Shown: piece after piece, positions 35,063 to 47,829 of the stretch
Layout: every line of letters starts with the position of its first letter
How positions within the stretch are numbered: position 1 is the stretch's first letter
Assembly (NCBI GenBank): GCA_033980235.1
Contig: CM067068.1
Location: 35,875,546-35,939,545 of the forward strand
Direction: 5' to 3'
DNA length: 64,000 bases
Origin: Diadema setosum
Lineage: Eukaryota; Echinodermata; Echinoidea; Diadematoida; Diadematidae
Position numbers and translations under genes: made by a program
The notes under the pieces: generated by a model
What the model saw: the letters and a program-made list of their open reading frames with translations, nothing else
Told to the model about the DNA's origin: nothing
Database searches by the model: none

Positions 35063-35887
35063 CCAGTTGATTTAATTATGCCAAATCAGGGAAGCGAAAA
35101 ATGCTTATGAGATTTCAACAAAAAAAAGAAGAAAAAAAAAGCTATACTAAAATGTAAACCATGTAAACTATCTATTATTTGCCTTCAGAGTAGTTCTTGA
35201 TTTATATATCATTTATTGATTACATAATGACAAGAAAAAAATTGAAGCGTGTGTAATTGATATTCACTTGTGTACGTACATCTGGACACGTGACGCACTC
35301 AGTCGCTTAACCACTGGCAAACGCATACACATAAATTATAGAAAGACATACGTCTGACAAACACGACAAAGACACACATTCAAATACACCCGTGATAAGT
35401 GTAGACTCCGAGCTTATTGCCGTAGTTCAAAAAACGAGTGGGGCACTTATATTTAAACATTGTATAGCACACACTGGCTGACTGTGTTGTGGTTAGAGGC
35501 ACTTTCGAGATCTACATAAACTGCAGTCTGAAAAAGAAAAAAAAAAACAAGAGTCACACTGTCCCAAAGTTGAGCAAAGATGGACACACGATAAAGGAAA
35601 TGATCGAATATCGACTATGATTGCACAAACTTCGGGTCACTCTTGAGTGCATCATCTGTTGGCAAAAGATTGTTTATCTTTTTGCATTTAACCACGTTCT
35701 GGGATAACTTCAGGCGACATTCATAATCGGCATGGCCAAATTGTGTCGATTTCGAGGCAGTGTGACGTCAGACCAATGATCCTCATGCCCGATCCTACGA
35801 TCCGATGTCGCTAAACCACTATCATTCGAAATGTACACGACTATTGGAGATAACGATAGATCTTAAGTTAGTGCCTTTGATCTACAT

Positions 35888-36032
35888 TCATCTAGCACGT
35901 GGATGTATCCGCTTGATATCGACGCTGACGTTAGTATAAAGTAAGTTAAATGTGTATGTCGGCTCGGGGTAGACAATGTTGTTAAGTCCATCCCTTCTGT
36001 AACGTCCTTTGAACGTTTTCAGAAGAGTAAAC
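35888..36032 (-). CDS. Galactosyltransferase exon 8 (C-terminus)
   Basis: The exon runs from acceptor TTTCCTCAG to a TGA stop at 35888-35890. It encodes FTLLKTFKGRYRRDGLNNIV and then YTFNLLYTNVSVDIKRI. This corresponds to the family C-terminal DGLNSLxY...YTxxxVDI region. Confidence 0.93.
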
Positions 36033-39000
36033 CTGAGGAAATAGGAAAATACAAATGTCAAAGACCAATAGAATACATTATGAAAATTAACTTGTGAATC
36101 AGTAGACAATAAATGTCTGCTTGAAGGAACGCCTGTTTCGGATGAAGATGATAGGGGATTGAACCATTCTCAAAAAGTGGTGTTTTACAAGCACCCATAA
36201 GCACACAGACACACAAACTGTTTCTTTTTTTTGGGGGGGGGGGGGGGTGTGATAAATCTGATTCAAACATTTTGCTAGCAAAAATGGAAGGGCGCCCTCT
36301 CTGTAAGAACGGCGACCAACAAAGATAATCATGAGGTCCATTCATTACTAACTACAAGCTGCTCTCTAGAAACACGTGATGACTATGTGTAATATCACCC
36401 ACCTATCTAAAGCAACCGGTGCTCTCTTATGGTGGTGACGGATGACGTCATAGTATCCAATAGGGCCGTCTGGCCGAGTAATGTTTAGGTGAGCATCCAC
36501 TACTCTCAGTCGGATCTCGTCATCCTCCCCGCCCCATCCCCAGTACACGTTTGGGAAGCCGTTGATCTGCAACATCTGAGCCCTTGTTAACCCTGTCACG
36601 GCTCCGAAAAAGTTTTTGTACGCCAGTCTTGAAAATAACATAGAGAAAAAATAACAAAAGAAAGAACAAATGAAAATAAATAAAGAAAGAAATAATACAC
36701 GACCGAAATAATATAAATGAAATATTTTCGTAAGAAATATAATAAACATGGCACACGGATTGAATAAGCCAGTTCGGAGATTTTACAAATTATCTTTCAT
36801 TTTTCTCAGTTGGCTAGGCACTTCACTCAATTCAATGCGACTTAATGTAGCAGCTTGGGCCTGCGGCCCCCTCCGACCGTGTTCGTTGTTGTATCGCAAT
36901 TAGTCTCATTTCAGACACGCAGGGGATATAAGCCCAGACTGCATTGGCTAAAGGGGACCAAATACCAGGATTACTGTCAGGTGGATGTACTGGCAGGCAC
37001 CAATTATAAGGATTCCATGAATAATAATAATAATATTAATAGCATTACAGATGCTTATGTCTCTCGGTACAAATGACCTTTTTTTTCTGTTCATGCTCAA
37101 ACTGGAACCCCGAACTGTCTTATTACTACAGATAGTCTAGTAGTAATTTGTACATTGAATCAAGAGCAGTGTGTCAGGCCGGGGTATGGGTCCTGACACG
37201 GTTATGCCACCGTTGGGTAGGGGGTAGCCTAGATAGTTGCGGTCAGCGAAAGGTATGATTCATCCGTTAACGTGGCCTTTCACATAGGAAATCAATCCAG
37301 TCGGTCAACACGCAATGTATCAATGCATGTAATGTTGCAGTGGCAGTGGCATTTGAACAAGCTGTATAATAACGTACAGTGTATTGAATATGCCTTCATT
37401 CTACAAGACACCTATGGTCAAACACCAACAAGCTGAAAAGCTGTTTTCGATAAGGTATATTCCATTGTTATCTTACTGTCATGAAATGCGGGATGGATGA
37501 GAACTGATTAAAATGAAGATAAATCTTGCCACTCAAGACACAATAAAACATTGTACAGTAGAAGTCACAGACCTTAGAGTGTTCGAAAAGGAAAGATCGT
37601 TAATGGAAATCTCCAGATCTTAAAAGTTGTGCATTTGAAGAGTTTGTTCGCAAAATACGATAAGTCCATTTTTGAAGATTTTGAAGTAGGGTCTCTGTCA
37701 TAAAGCACAAAATAATAACTTTTAAATGATATATTGGTCACTACATATAAAGGTACATTTTTGAAATTATGGTCAAAAGAAGCAAAAAAAATGTTATTAT
37801 CCTCTTTATTTTCCTTGACCTTTAATCGCCGATATCTCCATTTGGCAAATATCGACTTATCGGTTTTTGCGAACAAACTCTTCATTTTAACATCTATAAT
37901 TTGATATAACAATATTGGTATGAGTAACAGGAATGTGTTTTTTTTTTTTTCCAAAATAGAAAACAAATCAAAATGAACAAGGTTGATGATAAATCAGCTT
38001 CACATAGGAATACGTGATTGGACACTCTATAGAAAGCAAAACCAAACAAAAGAACATGTGTAAATTCTACACAGTTGAACTTATTGGGCAAGTAATATTG
38101 TAATGGAGTTACATTTTCAATGTAATACTATATGTACGCCTCCTATGTCATCACCCTTGTTTATCCTCTGTGTGTCACACTTCCTTCCTGTCCATAGGTT
38201 TTTGTTTGAAATTTGTGCTTATTTGACTCATTTGCGCAGAAAGGGCTAGTAGTGTATTACGTTCGGATTAATCTGCTCAAGGACCATGATAGTTATTTCA
38301 CAAATATAATCATGGCATTATCAATTCATGTACTGCAAGATTTGAGATCATAATAACTTGTCTGGAATGCTCCTTTAATCTAGTCCACATGTATCAGTCT
38401 GTGGGACTACCGCACGCCTACTTGTAATTCCACCGATCCGCACCGGACAAGAAATGCCTCGGCATGTCCGTGCAGCCGTAGTAGTTGCGGTCGTCGTCGG
38501 GTATGTGGTCGACATCGTGGAAGATAAAGCAGTCGTATCTGGTGAAGTTTAGCGCCTCCAGGAATCCCACATTCATTAGCATTGCTCGGTTGAATAAGTC
38601 TTGGTTAGCCTATATACACAGAAAGCATTTTGGACAGAACAAATGGCAACGACATCTAGCAGTAAATGTGTCAGAAAAACGACAGTGAAAAATTATTTTT
38701 TTAGCAAATAATCTTGCTCATTGCTAAGGAACGCTGAACAAAACAAGTCTCATTTTCTAAGCGTTCAATTCAATGTTATTCTATCTTGTTTATTCAGGCA
38801 CAAAGCTGCCACGCCATGCCAAAAGGAAATGAATTACATAGTAACATACAGCCGTATACATGATAAGATATGAAATCATCATATTAAAAGACAGTGCTGA
38901 AACTGTGAACAAAGTTCAAGTCCAGGAAAATGAACACATGCCCAAATCGATAGGAATATCAATTACTAAATGATCATAAATAGCCAATCAAGACATCCAC

Positions 39001-40402
39001 AAATCGAATGAAAAAGAACAAAAATGAAAAAAAAAAAACCCGGTCTGAGACCTGTAATGGCTGAACAGCAAGTACTATGTCCAGGACTTTTTTCCGAGTT
39101 TTATTTAAACACAATGAAAACAGTCACGATAAAGCAAGTAGATTTGGTGCTATTGCCGTGACTATTGGCCTTATATAACGATACAGGAAAACACAATGTA
39201 CTGTACTATTGGTGACGGTGTTCATCATGGCAACAGCAATAAGTACACAGTAATGCTATGATAATTATACACCCACGTTTGCATAGACTGCAGATTTAGG
39301 AATCACCTCTTTTTTATTAGTGGCCTCACTAATATCATTCTCGGAATGTTTTTTTTTTTTGCGTTACTCTTGTTACTCTTATTGTTACTCTAACAATAAC
39401 AGTGTGATAAGGCATGAATTGAGCTCGAAGTCCAAAGTACAGTATTATTATTCACTTGTATCCACTGTATCACAGCGCTCAACTCAGTAATTTTGCGTGC
39501 TGAAAGTTCTGACATATAGAATATCGGAACTTTCAGCACTCAAAATTATTGGGTTGAGTGCTTTGATACAATGCTAACTATGAAGCCATGCAAATGCTTC
39601 AAGAATATGATGATATACCTGAGCAAGGGAAAGAAGAAGAAGAGTTCAAAAACCAAATAATTCAGGACATTTTTATAGGGTTAAAAAAGCTGAGGAACAC
39701 TTGTATTTTAGCACAATTAAATTAGAGTTCGACATAATTATGTTTTATTTAGTGTGTGTGTATGTGCGTGTGTTCATGTGGGTGTGTTTGTGTTTGTGTG
39801 TATGTGTGTTTCAGTGTTTGTTTGTTTGTTTGTTTGTTTTTTGTTTACATTCTGTAACTCGTGTTGATGAATTCACGCGTAATTTTTCACCAGTATGTAA
39901 CAAAACTCGATTTGAGAAATTTCGCCAACGAATTTTTAGAAATCGGAAAAGGGGAACCTGCATACTGTACATATAGGTGAGTCGATATATATTTTGCACA
40001 TGGCATACTGCGTGGTGTCAACAGCTGTTCATGCAACTACATTGCTGCCTATAGGGCGTCACCTCTACAGTGCTCCATGGTTAAGTGAATGAGATCAATA
40101 GAGAGATTTTCATAAAAAAAAATACCCTTTGATTTCTCTAGGCTTCGCTAGAACTTAATTGGGTCGTTTTTGTTTGGCATTTTGATTCAAACCTTTTGTC
40201 TAGCATGATGATTAAAACCTTTTGTTTGGCATTTTGATTCAAACCTTTTGAGTGCATGTACAATGAATGTGTGTGTGTTTCTGCGTTTGCGACTGGTTTT
40301 TGCATTTTCGAAACTCGTTTTTATTCTCTGTGTTTAATTTTCCTCACCCTCTTCTCTCTTTTGCTTGCCTGTCCTCCCCCCCCCCTCCTCTCTCTCTCGC
40401 TC

Positions 40403-40437
<35 letters not shown>

Positions 40438-43400
40438 TTTCTCTCTTTCCTCTTACTTTGATAAGAATAGACATTTTTTTTTTCTAGGACACACCGTGGG
40501 AAAGAAAATTACTGTTGATCCAGTACGCACCAAGCTGGCTAGACTAAAGTAGACAAATATGGTGTATGAAGCTATATTATGCACATTGGATGGTGGGAAG
40601 AGCACGCTGTCATGTGTGTTTAACTATGCTAGATGGCGTTGATATTCAATTTACTTCTAGTTCCTGATAGCAGCAACACAGTATGTTCACTTAGAATAGC
40701 CAAGTTTAACTGAAGAAAAGAGAAAAGCTAATGACATGTAACTTAGCACGAGGCTCTCTTGAGTGCTCTTCACCCTTTTCAATATTCTGCTATTAGTATT
40801 CATGTGCGATTTTTGATCCTTTCTTATTCGAACAAGGTAGCCACTTGTGCAGAGTGACAAACAAAAACTTTGTAATGTCATGGCGGTTCTTAGAATGGTA
40901 CACATTAAAATTACAGAGTGAACAAATGGAATACATCGCTGTGCCTAGGTCTGTTGTGAAACCGTTGCAGAGTTTAAAGCTATATTGAGTAGGCTACTTG
41001 GTGAGAAATTTGTCTTCAGTACAAAAGAAACAGACGATACCGAAGAGTAAGGCGATAGCAGTGATCGCGAAAGCGATACGTACGTTATATGCAGTGTTAT
41101 GTCACTGTCGGCCACCGCACACTATACGACTTTCGGTAGCACGACCAACAGACTTTGGATCCGAAAAAAAAAAATCACAATAACCTCAAGGTATTCACGA
41201 TCTTTTTATTACAGATCCAAAGTCGGCTAGTCGTGCGACAGATAGTGTGCTGTGAACCTAAGAGTTAGCAGCTGCAGTCGCGAGCTTGACTCACCTGCTC
41301 GACTACGAAGAAGGTAAATTCGAGCAGTTGGCGCTTCAGCATCGGGGTAAGGTATCGCAGAATGATCGGCAGATGATGGTGACGATCTCGGAAAGGAATA
41401 ATAATCGCGACCTGTGCAATACGAGAAAACGACAGGCGTGACTTATTTTTTCTATTTCAATTTCTATTTCAACTTATTTTCATGTTTGCAAAGTGTAATT
41501 ATGTCATGCAAAAAGAAAAAAAAAATGTTAACACAAATCCAAATGTTGAAAGTTCAAATTAGGTGATAAATTTGATACTGGAATGAACAACTGCCTTATG
41601 ATAGGAAAATAAACCTAGCCTAAATTGTCTGTTTACAGTGATATTGCTGACTATAATCTTGCAAAACAGAGGAAGTATGACTATGAGGGGGGCCTAAAAA
41701 GTCCTAGTATTAAAGTCCCGGAAAAAAAAAAAAAGTGGTACTGTATGGAATAGTGGAGCACAGAAATCTAATGTACATCAACGTTTGAGGGGAAATAATT
41801 AAAAAGGTTATGATGTTACTATGAGAATCCGAGACAGACAGAACACACACAAATAACATGCGCGCAAACCCACACACATACGTATTTTTATAATCTATAT
41901 GATAGTTGTTAGGTTGTGTGTCTTGATGTGAGTTTGTATTTGCATGTTTTATATGATTCTCGCAGAGAACAAGACACGGGAGACAAAATATTCAATCCTT
42001 TTTAAGATCCACAGTTAGATTTCAAAGGTAGCCACAATCAATGATGATGTACCCACATAGTATAAGCATAGTCTTTTGAGTGGGTGCTTCCTCTTTTTTT
42101 TTTCACAAAATAGATGAATATGTATGTATGTGCCTCATCCTGTAATGACTACAGATATATACATGCTTTTTTTTTTTTTGCTTCCTGCATATCATTCCAT
42201 AAAATGCATGTCGAAATTCGCGTATATATTTTCACACATTGTGATGAAAAAAAAATGAAAATGAAGAACATAATAAAGAAAACTGAAGTAAATTAAATGG
42301 TACCAGTAGATGACTTCTGCATGCCATCGTGTCCATTACAAATTTTCTTCAGGTATAAGTGTTTCACTAGACATACATATGATATTGATTATGATAACGA
42401 TGCTACATAAAATTACAATGTTAAGATTGACAACATTATGATAACAATGACAATAAGAAAAAAACAAAAACCAAACAAACACAAGCAACATCCAACACGT
42501 ACCACTATAGGCATCTATGTCAAAGAACTTTGCAAGTCTCGAGGTTTGAAGGTAACAAGGATTGCGTAACATTTTAGTGGACCTCGACTGGACAAAATCT
42601 CTGAAACAGAATCCTCAGGAATCATGGGTTTTGTTGTGTGTGTTGTTATAGTTGTCGTTGGATTGTTGTTGTTGTTTTTGTTTTTGGTATTCTGTTGTAT
42701 AAATTACAATATGTGTATGGTTTTATTTCTGTAATTCACTAAGGGGTAGATTTTATTTTAAAATTCCTCTCGCTTTCAACGAATTGTACCTCTTACCAAT
42801 TCGTCAAAGTATTATACTGTCTATCTGTTTGTGAATATTGAATAAATTAATGTATGAATTGAAAACAGAAAATATAAGGGGTTATTTTTCCCAATTTCGG
42901 ACAGACTCAGAGAATTTCATATCTTACAAATATGAAGAGTTTTTTTTTTTTTTAATTCAAGTAAGCCCTTTATCAGATAGAGCAAAATAAATCGTTTTCG
43001 ATGATACTTTAGATGTTTCATAATATTCTTAAAGTTATGATAAAAATCGTTTATTTTCTTATCATTTACTTTGCTTCCTATCAAGTATTATCGCAAATAA
43101 TATGAAATTTACACTAAACAGCACTTGATGTTTGAGTTGGTCTGGTGTCATCTATACAAAAGTTCATACGAGAACATGCATTTCAAAAAGTAAGTTTGAA
43201 TTCTTGCAATAGGGTTAATCTTTTTTTTTTCTTTAGATAGATATGTCTTATTGTGTATGTCTGTGTACACAAGTATGTTTCTCTTTATACACTAAGACTT
43301 GATTTGAACTATTGAGAAAACGCTTAAGTGCTCTGAATAGTAATACAATGTATTTTAAAATTGTGGTGGACATTTTGACAAACTTAAGTCTACAAACACA

Positions 43401-44497
43401 AGACACTCTAACGATGTACCTTCCAACGTGGACGGCAGTTTATCGGTTGCCAATGCCCACCTGGCATGTACAGATAGGATCCAATTTGAATAGACGTCGA
43501 ATTCAGTACCGAGAGTAAAGTGCTGCTATTTTCCTTCACCACCTGGCCCCGTTTGATGGTTGCAAGTTTCTCTTGAAGACCGTCGTTTGCTAACGCCACT
43601 GCCTTCATCACCTCGCCAGTGGCATTTCCGAGAACGATCCCAACTGACGTCGACATCGATATATCACTCAGGTTCAATGTTTGCCTACCGACTGAAGAAG
43701 AAAAAAATACTGAAAAACAAACAGCCTATGTCATACAAACAGATGATTATGCATCCACAATACACTGCAAACATTATACAAACAAGCAAACGCATTATAT
43801 ACCTTTGGATGTTTATATGCATAAGCATATATTTGTTCAAGGTAAGTCAATGTTATTGTCATACACATTTACTATAATTACATAAACGGCAGATGAATGC
43901 AGATGTATGAAGACATCGAAAATTAGAGAAAAAAGAAATGCACAAAAGAGGTTCGTTAAAAAAAAATGCAAAACATACCAATTACAACATTGTTGTAATT
44001 TCCCCACCCCCCCCCCCCAAAAAAAAAAGTTTTCTTTTTCATTCGTATTGAATCTCCCGTCATTTGAGGTGAAGGCCTATAAATTCATTCGTTTCTGTCT
44101 TCACCTCGGGTCTGGAAATTCAAAAATGAAAAGTCGTCGTTGTTGTTGTTGTTGTTTGTTTGTTTGTTTTTTTGTTTCTTCATGGACTGAAAAAAGATTA
44201 AACCAAGGCTTAGTCTTTTTAGAAGGAGACGCAGTGTTTATTTTTTGTCTGATTTTTTATTATTTTTTTGTCTTTGTTTCCCTATTTATATCCTTTAAAT
44301 TATTATTTGAAAAAGAAATGAAATTAGTGTACAAATTATTACAAGCAATATACATATTCTCCATAATATATCGAAATATGGTGTAAACGTAATAAGTATA
44401 TAAGAAGGCTATAGATCCTTGACATTTACTAGATAATGTTAGATATGTTGACAATAATATTGTCAACAACTAACTTATATCATAAGTACACACACAC

Positions 44498-44576
<79 letters not shown>

Positions 44577-46734
44577 AAATCTATATATTTCCATAATTAT
44601 GGTCCATTATGAAACAAAAATATTATTTGAGCGCCTTTTTATTCTTACCAAGGCCTGTGATGTGATGTTGTTCACATGTCTTTCGATATCCTACGTCAGG
44701 TAGACGATCTGGAAACCAATAATGTTAATAGTATTACGCAATGAACAGCAGTGACGACTATCATATCAATAGCTGCTATTGCCGCAGCAGCAGACATAAG
44801 ACATTATTTCTCCAATTGACTAGCGCATAGAATTTAAGTAAATTCTACGTTTCCATAGTGCTCACAAAGGAAATCCCTTAAATCACTTAATCTCGGAATT
44901 GTTATAACAACAAAACATATGATTTAAAAACGGTAAACAGAGGTGCAGAACTATTGACTAAAAAATAACGGCATGCAACAAAAGGTGCCAGAATTGAAAG
45001 CCATCATAATTTCTTTTTATTTTTTTTCTTGGAAACATTATTTGGGGAGCTATCAGGCTTCATTCCAAAATATGACCGTGCATCACAAAACAAACAAAAA
45101 GTCGCACCCCTTGATTTTAACTGAGGACTCAAGCAGGGTTAAATGGGTCAAGCAAGTTAATGTTGAGTTTTCATTCTGAAAAAGCTATTCTTCTTCTACA
45201 TTCTCGAGTTAAGGATCATAAATTGAATGGGAAAGTGGATTTTCAGTAATTTTTCTACAACCCCCACCCCTTTTTTCTTTGGAAGAGTAGTGTGATCAGG
45301 TTTTTCTTAGAGGCCCCTTTTCATTTCTTAAAAATCCTACGCACACTCTTCACTTTCAAGTCCAATAATTTTTTAAAGGATGATGCTACTGCTGTGCAAG
45401 CTGGCATTTATCATAGGCAGAATGTGTTAATAGAGCATGCTCAATTTCAGCTTAATTTGATAATCCCTTCATTGTTGTTGCTACAGTGGTTAACATCTTG
45501 TTTTTGTCCCATTCATGGCACAGGTAGCACGGCTTAGTAAAGATTAAGCGCTTGAATAGACGCTGTACTTCAGAGCCTCTTTTCTCAGTTCATACTTTTC
45601 CAGAGTGTGGCTTTCTTTCCAGTATAGGTTAGGAGAATCCATTTGAATTGAGTTCATGATTTTAAAGTTTAGAGTCTGTTCTTCCAGAATCTGCTCTTAA
45701 CTAAAAATCCATGTCTGGCGACTTTTTGTTTGTTTTGTGGTGCAGGGTCACATATCACGTCTGATTTCAATGAAAACATTCCTTTTGAATACCTAACTTT
45801 ATATGTCCTAATTGCAATTATTACGATCATGTCGTAAAGTTCCCCCCGCTCGTACCAGCGATTTAACATTACCTGTGATACTTTTCTGGGGTGCTGTTTG
45901 CAAGTCCATCTGTAGCTTTTTGAACTGCAGACCTTTTTTGAGATTGTATTTCGTTAACGGATGCGTATTATTGAGGCTGTCGTGGATTTGAGTATCAAAA
46001 AGGTGACGAATTGCATGGTCGACGCCCATCTTGCTAATATTTCGGGAGCGTAGGTAAGCCATCTTGATTTTTCCTATCGAACAACAAACAAGTGTTTGTA
46101 GACAACAGTAAAAAATAACAAATGATAACAAGTAGGGAAAAAATATTTCAAACTGAAACCTTCTACTCGTAATTGACGAGCTATGTTTCGTTAGCTAAGT
46201 ATTTGATTTCTCCTTTTTTTTTCTTTCATAAACCGTCAGTATGAATACTATCCAATGTTATCAATAAAGACCGCTTTTCTGATCATTTATATTTGGAAAA
46301 CGCACTGCAAAAACAAACAAACAAACTTCCGAACGTATCTTTATTTACCTTCATAAATAGCATTTTACTGATTATCAAATTGAATGGCTCGAGGTGTAAC
46401 TTTTTTTTTCTTTTTATCTACCAACTTTTGCAAAATGTGTGTCTTCAGTGATGAGTATCGAGAGTATTTGTACACAAGTATTACACACTACATCCGGGAC
46501 TTTTACATAACAGATACTCTTACGGCATCATTGACAATTACCAACAACAGCGTCCTGGTTCGCAAGGTCTAAGAAGAAGAAAGAGATGGAAGCACCCATG
46601 CAGACGAAAAAGACGAAAAGTGCGCTGCTGGAGGGACTCCGAAGTCGACATAGTCGCTGAGACATAGGCCACCGCTGCCCAGTGGCCACTGGTTGATTTC
46701 CTGTTCCTTTCAGCGTCATTGGTCCATTTTCCAT
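35888..46734 (-). CDS. B4GALT-like: Beta-1,4-galactosyltransferase-family gene (complete, 466 aa)
   Basis: This eight-exon gene totals 1401 bp in frame: 46734-46542, 46073-45873, 44708-44649, 43691-43420, 41411-41295, 38609-38422, 36627-36403 and 36032-35888. The product is a type II Golgi membrane glycosyltransferase with a cytoplasmic tail of about 36 residues, a signal anchor at about 37-56, a stem, and a GT7-type catalytic domain from about 230. Visible family motifs are GGHWQPINCRPRWKVAIIIP, FNRAMLMNVGF, the metal-binding DVD at 313-315, NGFPNVYWGWGGEDDE near 366-381, and IRH at 406-408. The family transfers Gal (or GalNAc) from UDP-sugar to GlcNAc-ending glycans. The paralogue class and donor are not certain. 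The gene lies between channel copies B and C on the same strand. Confidence 0.93.
36403..36627 (-). CDS. Galactosyltransferase exon 7 (GWGGEDD motif)
   Basis: The exon is 225 bp with acceptor TTTTCAAG and donor GTGGGT. It encodes NFFGAVTGLTRAQMLQINGF, then PNVYWGWGGEDDEIRLRVVD and YDVIRHHHK. GWGGEDD carries the catalytic acid residues, and the His of IRH is a metal ligand in family structures. Confidence 0.96.
37637..37883. mobile_element. 245-bp MITE with GAAGAGTTTG ends, copy 1
   Basis: The left end GAAGAGTTTGTTCGCAAAA and the right end TTTTGCGAACAAACTCTTC are inverted repeats of about 33 bp. It is closely similar along its length to 59157-59397. ATTT flanks both ends. It lies in an intron of the galactosyltransferase gene. 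Confidence 0.85.
38422..38609 (-). CDS. Galactosyltransferase exon 6 (DVD motif)
   Basis: The exon is 188 bp. It encodes FNRAMLMNVGFLEALNFTRY and CFIFHDVDHIPDDDRNYYGC. The DVD triplet binds the Mn2+-nucleotide in this family. Donor is GTAGGC at phase 2. Confidence 0.95.
39466..39570. mobile_element. 105-bp hairpin element
   Basis: The left arm (TGTATCACAGCGCTCAACTC then GTGCTGAAAGTTC) and the right arm (GAACTTTCAGCAC then GGGTTGAGTGCTTTGATACA) are inverted repeats of about 44 bp around a short AT-rich loop. A small MITE is likely. Confidence 0.7.
40380..40446. repeat. CT-rich low-complexity block
   Basis: CTCTCT repeats with occasional CG in a galactosyltransferase intron. The Leu/Ser-rich reading frames across it are artefacts. 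Confidence 0.9.
41117..41250. mobile_element. 134-bp inverted-repeat element
   Basis: GCACACTAT...GACTTTGGATC on the left is matched in reverse by GATCCAAAGTC...ATAGTGTGC on the right, with imperfect pairing between. The centre is A-rich. It lies 45 bp from galactosyltransferase exon 5. Confidence 0.65.
41295..41411 (-). CDS. Galactosyltransferase exon 5
   Basis: The exon is 117 bp, phase 0 on both sides, acceptor TTGCACAG, donor GTGAGT. It encodes VAIIIPFRDRHHHLPIILRY and ends FTFFVVEQ, matching the family VAIIIPFRxRxxHL strand and helix. Confidence 0.95.
43420..43691 (-). CDS. Galactosyltransferase exon 4 (start of catalytic domain)
   Basis: The exon is 272 bp from acceptor CTTCTTCAG to donor GTACAT. 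It ends MPGGHWQPINCRPRWK, the conserved GG.(W/Y).P..C entry to the catalytic domain. Confidence 0.9.
44501..44573. repeat. (CT)n(TA)n compound microsatellite
   Basis: About 16 CT units run directly into about 20 TA units. It lies 76 bp from galactosyltransferase exon 3. Confidence 0.9.
44649..44708 (-). CDS. Galactosyltransferase exon 3 (60 bp)
   Basis: This short exon lies between acceptor GGTTTCCAG and donor GTAAGA. It encodes RLPDVGYRKTCEQHHITGL. LPxxxxxxxC resembles the start of the lumenal region in the family. Phase 1 on both sides fits its neighbours. Confidence 0.75.
45071..45752. mobile_element. 690-bp TGTGACC-TIR element, diverged copy
   Basis: The ends are TATGACCGTGCATCACAAAA and TTTTGTGGTGCAGGGTCACA. 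The internal AAAGATTAAGCGCTTGAATA is conserved. It is older than the copies at 47142 and 52481, judging by differences, and lies in a galactosyltransferase intron. Confidence 0.82.
45873..46073 (-). CDS. Galactosyltransferase exon 2 (stem)
   Basis: The exon is 201 bp from acceptor TTCGATAG to donor GTAATG, phase 1 in and out. It encodes KIKMAYLRSRNISKMGVDHA and a polar, Lys/Gln-rich stem. The stem is not conserved in the family, so the support is frame continuity and splice sites. Confidence 0.78.
46542..46734 (-). CDS. Galactosyltransferase exon 1 (tail and signal anchor)
   Basis: The exon starts at the ATG at 46734 and ends at phase 1 donor GTAATT. It encodes a basic N-terminal tail and the hydrophobic anchor ALFVFFVCMGASISFFFLDL, typical of a type II Golgi enzyme. 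Confidence 0.85.
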
Positions 46735-47141
46735 CTCAAACTCGAGTTTAATGCCAGAGAGATTTTCTGATTTGATTTATTTCTGCATTTTCCACAAAGT
46801 ATATGTAACATAACAAAAAAAAAAATCCAATACTATTTATATTATATCCAACACAAAATGACTACAATAGTAATAAAAATGTATCAATAATGAAGTATTT
46901 TATAGGTGAATTATAATCATACAAAAACAATTGGAAAATCATTGATTATTCAATCGAATTAATACATACAAAATGCAAGAGACCGTCATCTTAAGCTGAA
47001 GCTTGAATTTGATGGCGACCTCTGGAAAAGCATATGGCTTGTACTTCTTTAGAAATCATTCAATACATATTAAATCGTGTAAGCAAATAGGGTTGCTCCA
47101 AAATACATCAGTGCAAAGGTGAGTTAGGGTGCAAGTGCATA

Positions 47142-47829
47142 TGTGACCCTGCACCTCAAAACAAACAAAAAGTCGCCAGACATGCATTTTTAGTTAAGAC
47201 CATATTCTGAAAGAGCAGACTTTAAGCTTTAAAATGATGTATAACTCAAATCAAATGGACTCTCCTAACCTATCTAAATATTGGAAAGAAAGCACAAACT
47301 CAGGAAAAGTGTGAACTGAGAAAAGAGGCACTGAAGTACAGTGTCTATTCAAGCGCTTAATCTTTACCAAACCGTGCTGGCTCTGCGATGAATGGGACAA
47401 AAAACAGGAAGTAAACCACGAGAGTATAACAATGAAGGGATTATCAGATTAGACTGAAATTAAGCATGCCTCATTAACACATTCTGTCCATAATTAATGC
47501 CAACTTTCAAAGCAGTAGCACTATCCTTTCAAAAGTTATTAGAGTTGAAAGTGAAGAGTGTGGACAAGGTTTTTCAGAAATGAAAAAGGGATTCTAAAGA
47601 CACACCTAATCACACTATTCTACAAAAATGTTCGAGATAAACTGCTAAAAAACACGCTTTCCTGCCCGTTTTATGATACCAAATTTTAGCAAAATGTAAA
47701 AGAAGACCCACTCTTTCAGAAAATATGAAAAAGTCAAGTTCGGCTAGGTTGACCCATTTCACTTATTTTCAGTCCTCACGCAAAATCAGTGTGTGCGACT
47801 TTATGTTCGTTTTGAGGTGCACGGTCACA
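47142..47829. mobile_element. 690-bp TGTGACC-TIR element
   Basis: A complete copy begins TGTGACCCTGCACCTCAAAA and ends TTTTGAGGTGCACGGTCACA, with TA flanks. It lies in the repeat-rich spacer upstream of the galactosyltransferase gene. Confidence 0.88.

Larger units (their letters stand above)
36033..46541. other. Introns of the galactosyltransferase gene
   Basis: Seven introns range from about 0.5 to 2.8 kb. They contain no further recognisable exons. Contents include hairpin elements (37637-37883, 39466-39570, 41117-41250), a CT-rich block (40380-40440), (CT)n(TA)n (44501-44573) and a 690-bp element at 45071-45752 in the intron before exon 3. Confidence 0.7.

Noticed and set aside
42336..42572. 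Minus-strand frame with Cys and hydrophobic residues near a CTGTTTCAG acceptor, as a possible galactosyltransferase exon
   Set aside because: Its only usable donor would leave at phase 1, whereas exons 4 and 5 join at phase 0 and already give continuous family sequence. No family motif is present.
43907..44386. Plus-strand frame of 159 codons
   Set aside because: It is composed of homopolymer C, A and T runs and lies in an intron antisense to the galactosyltransferase gene.
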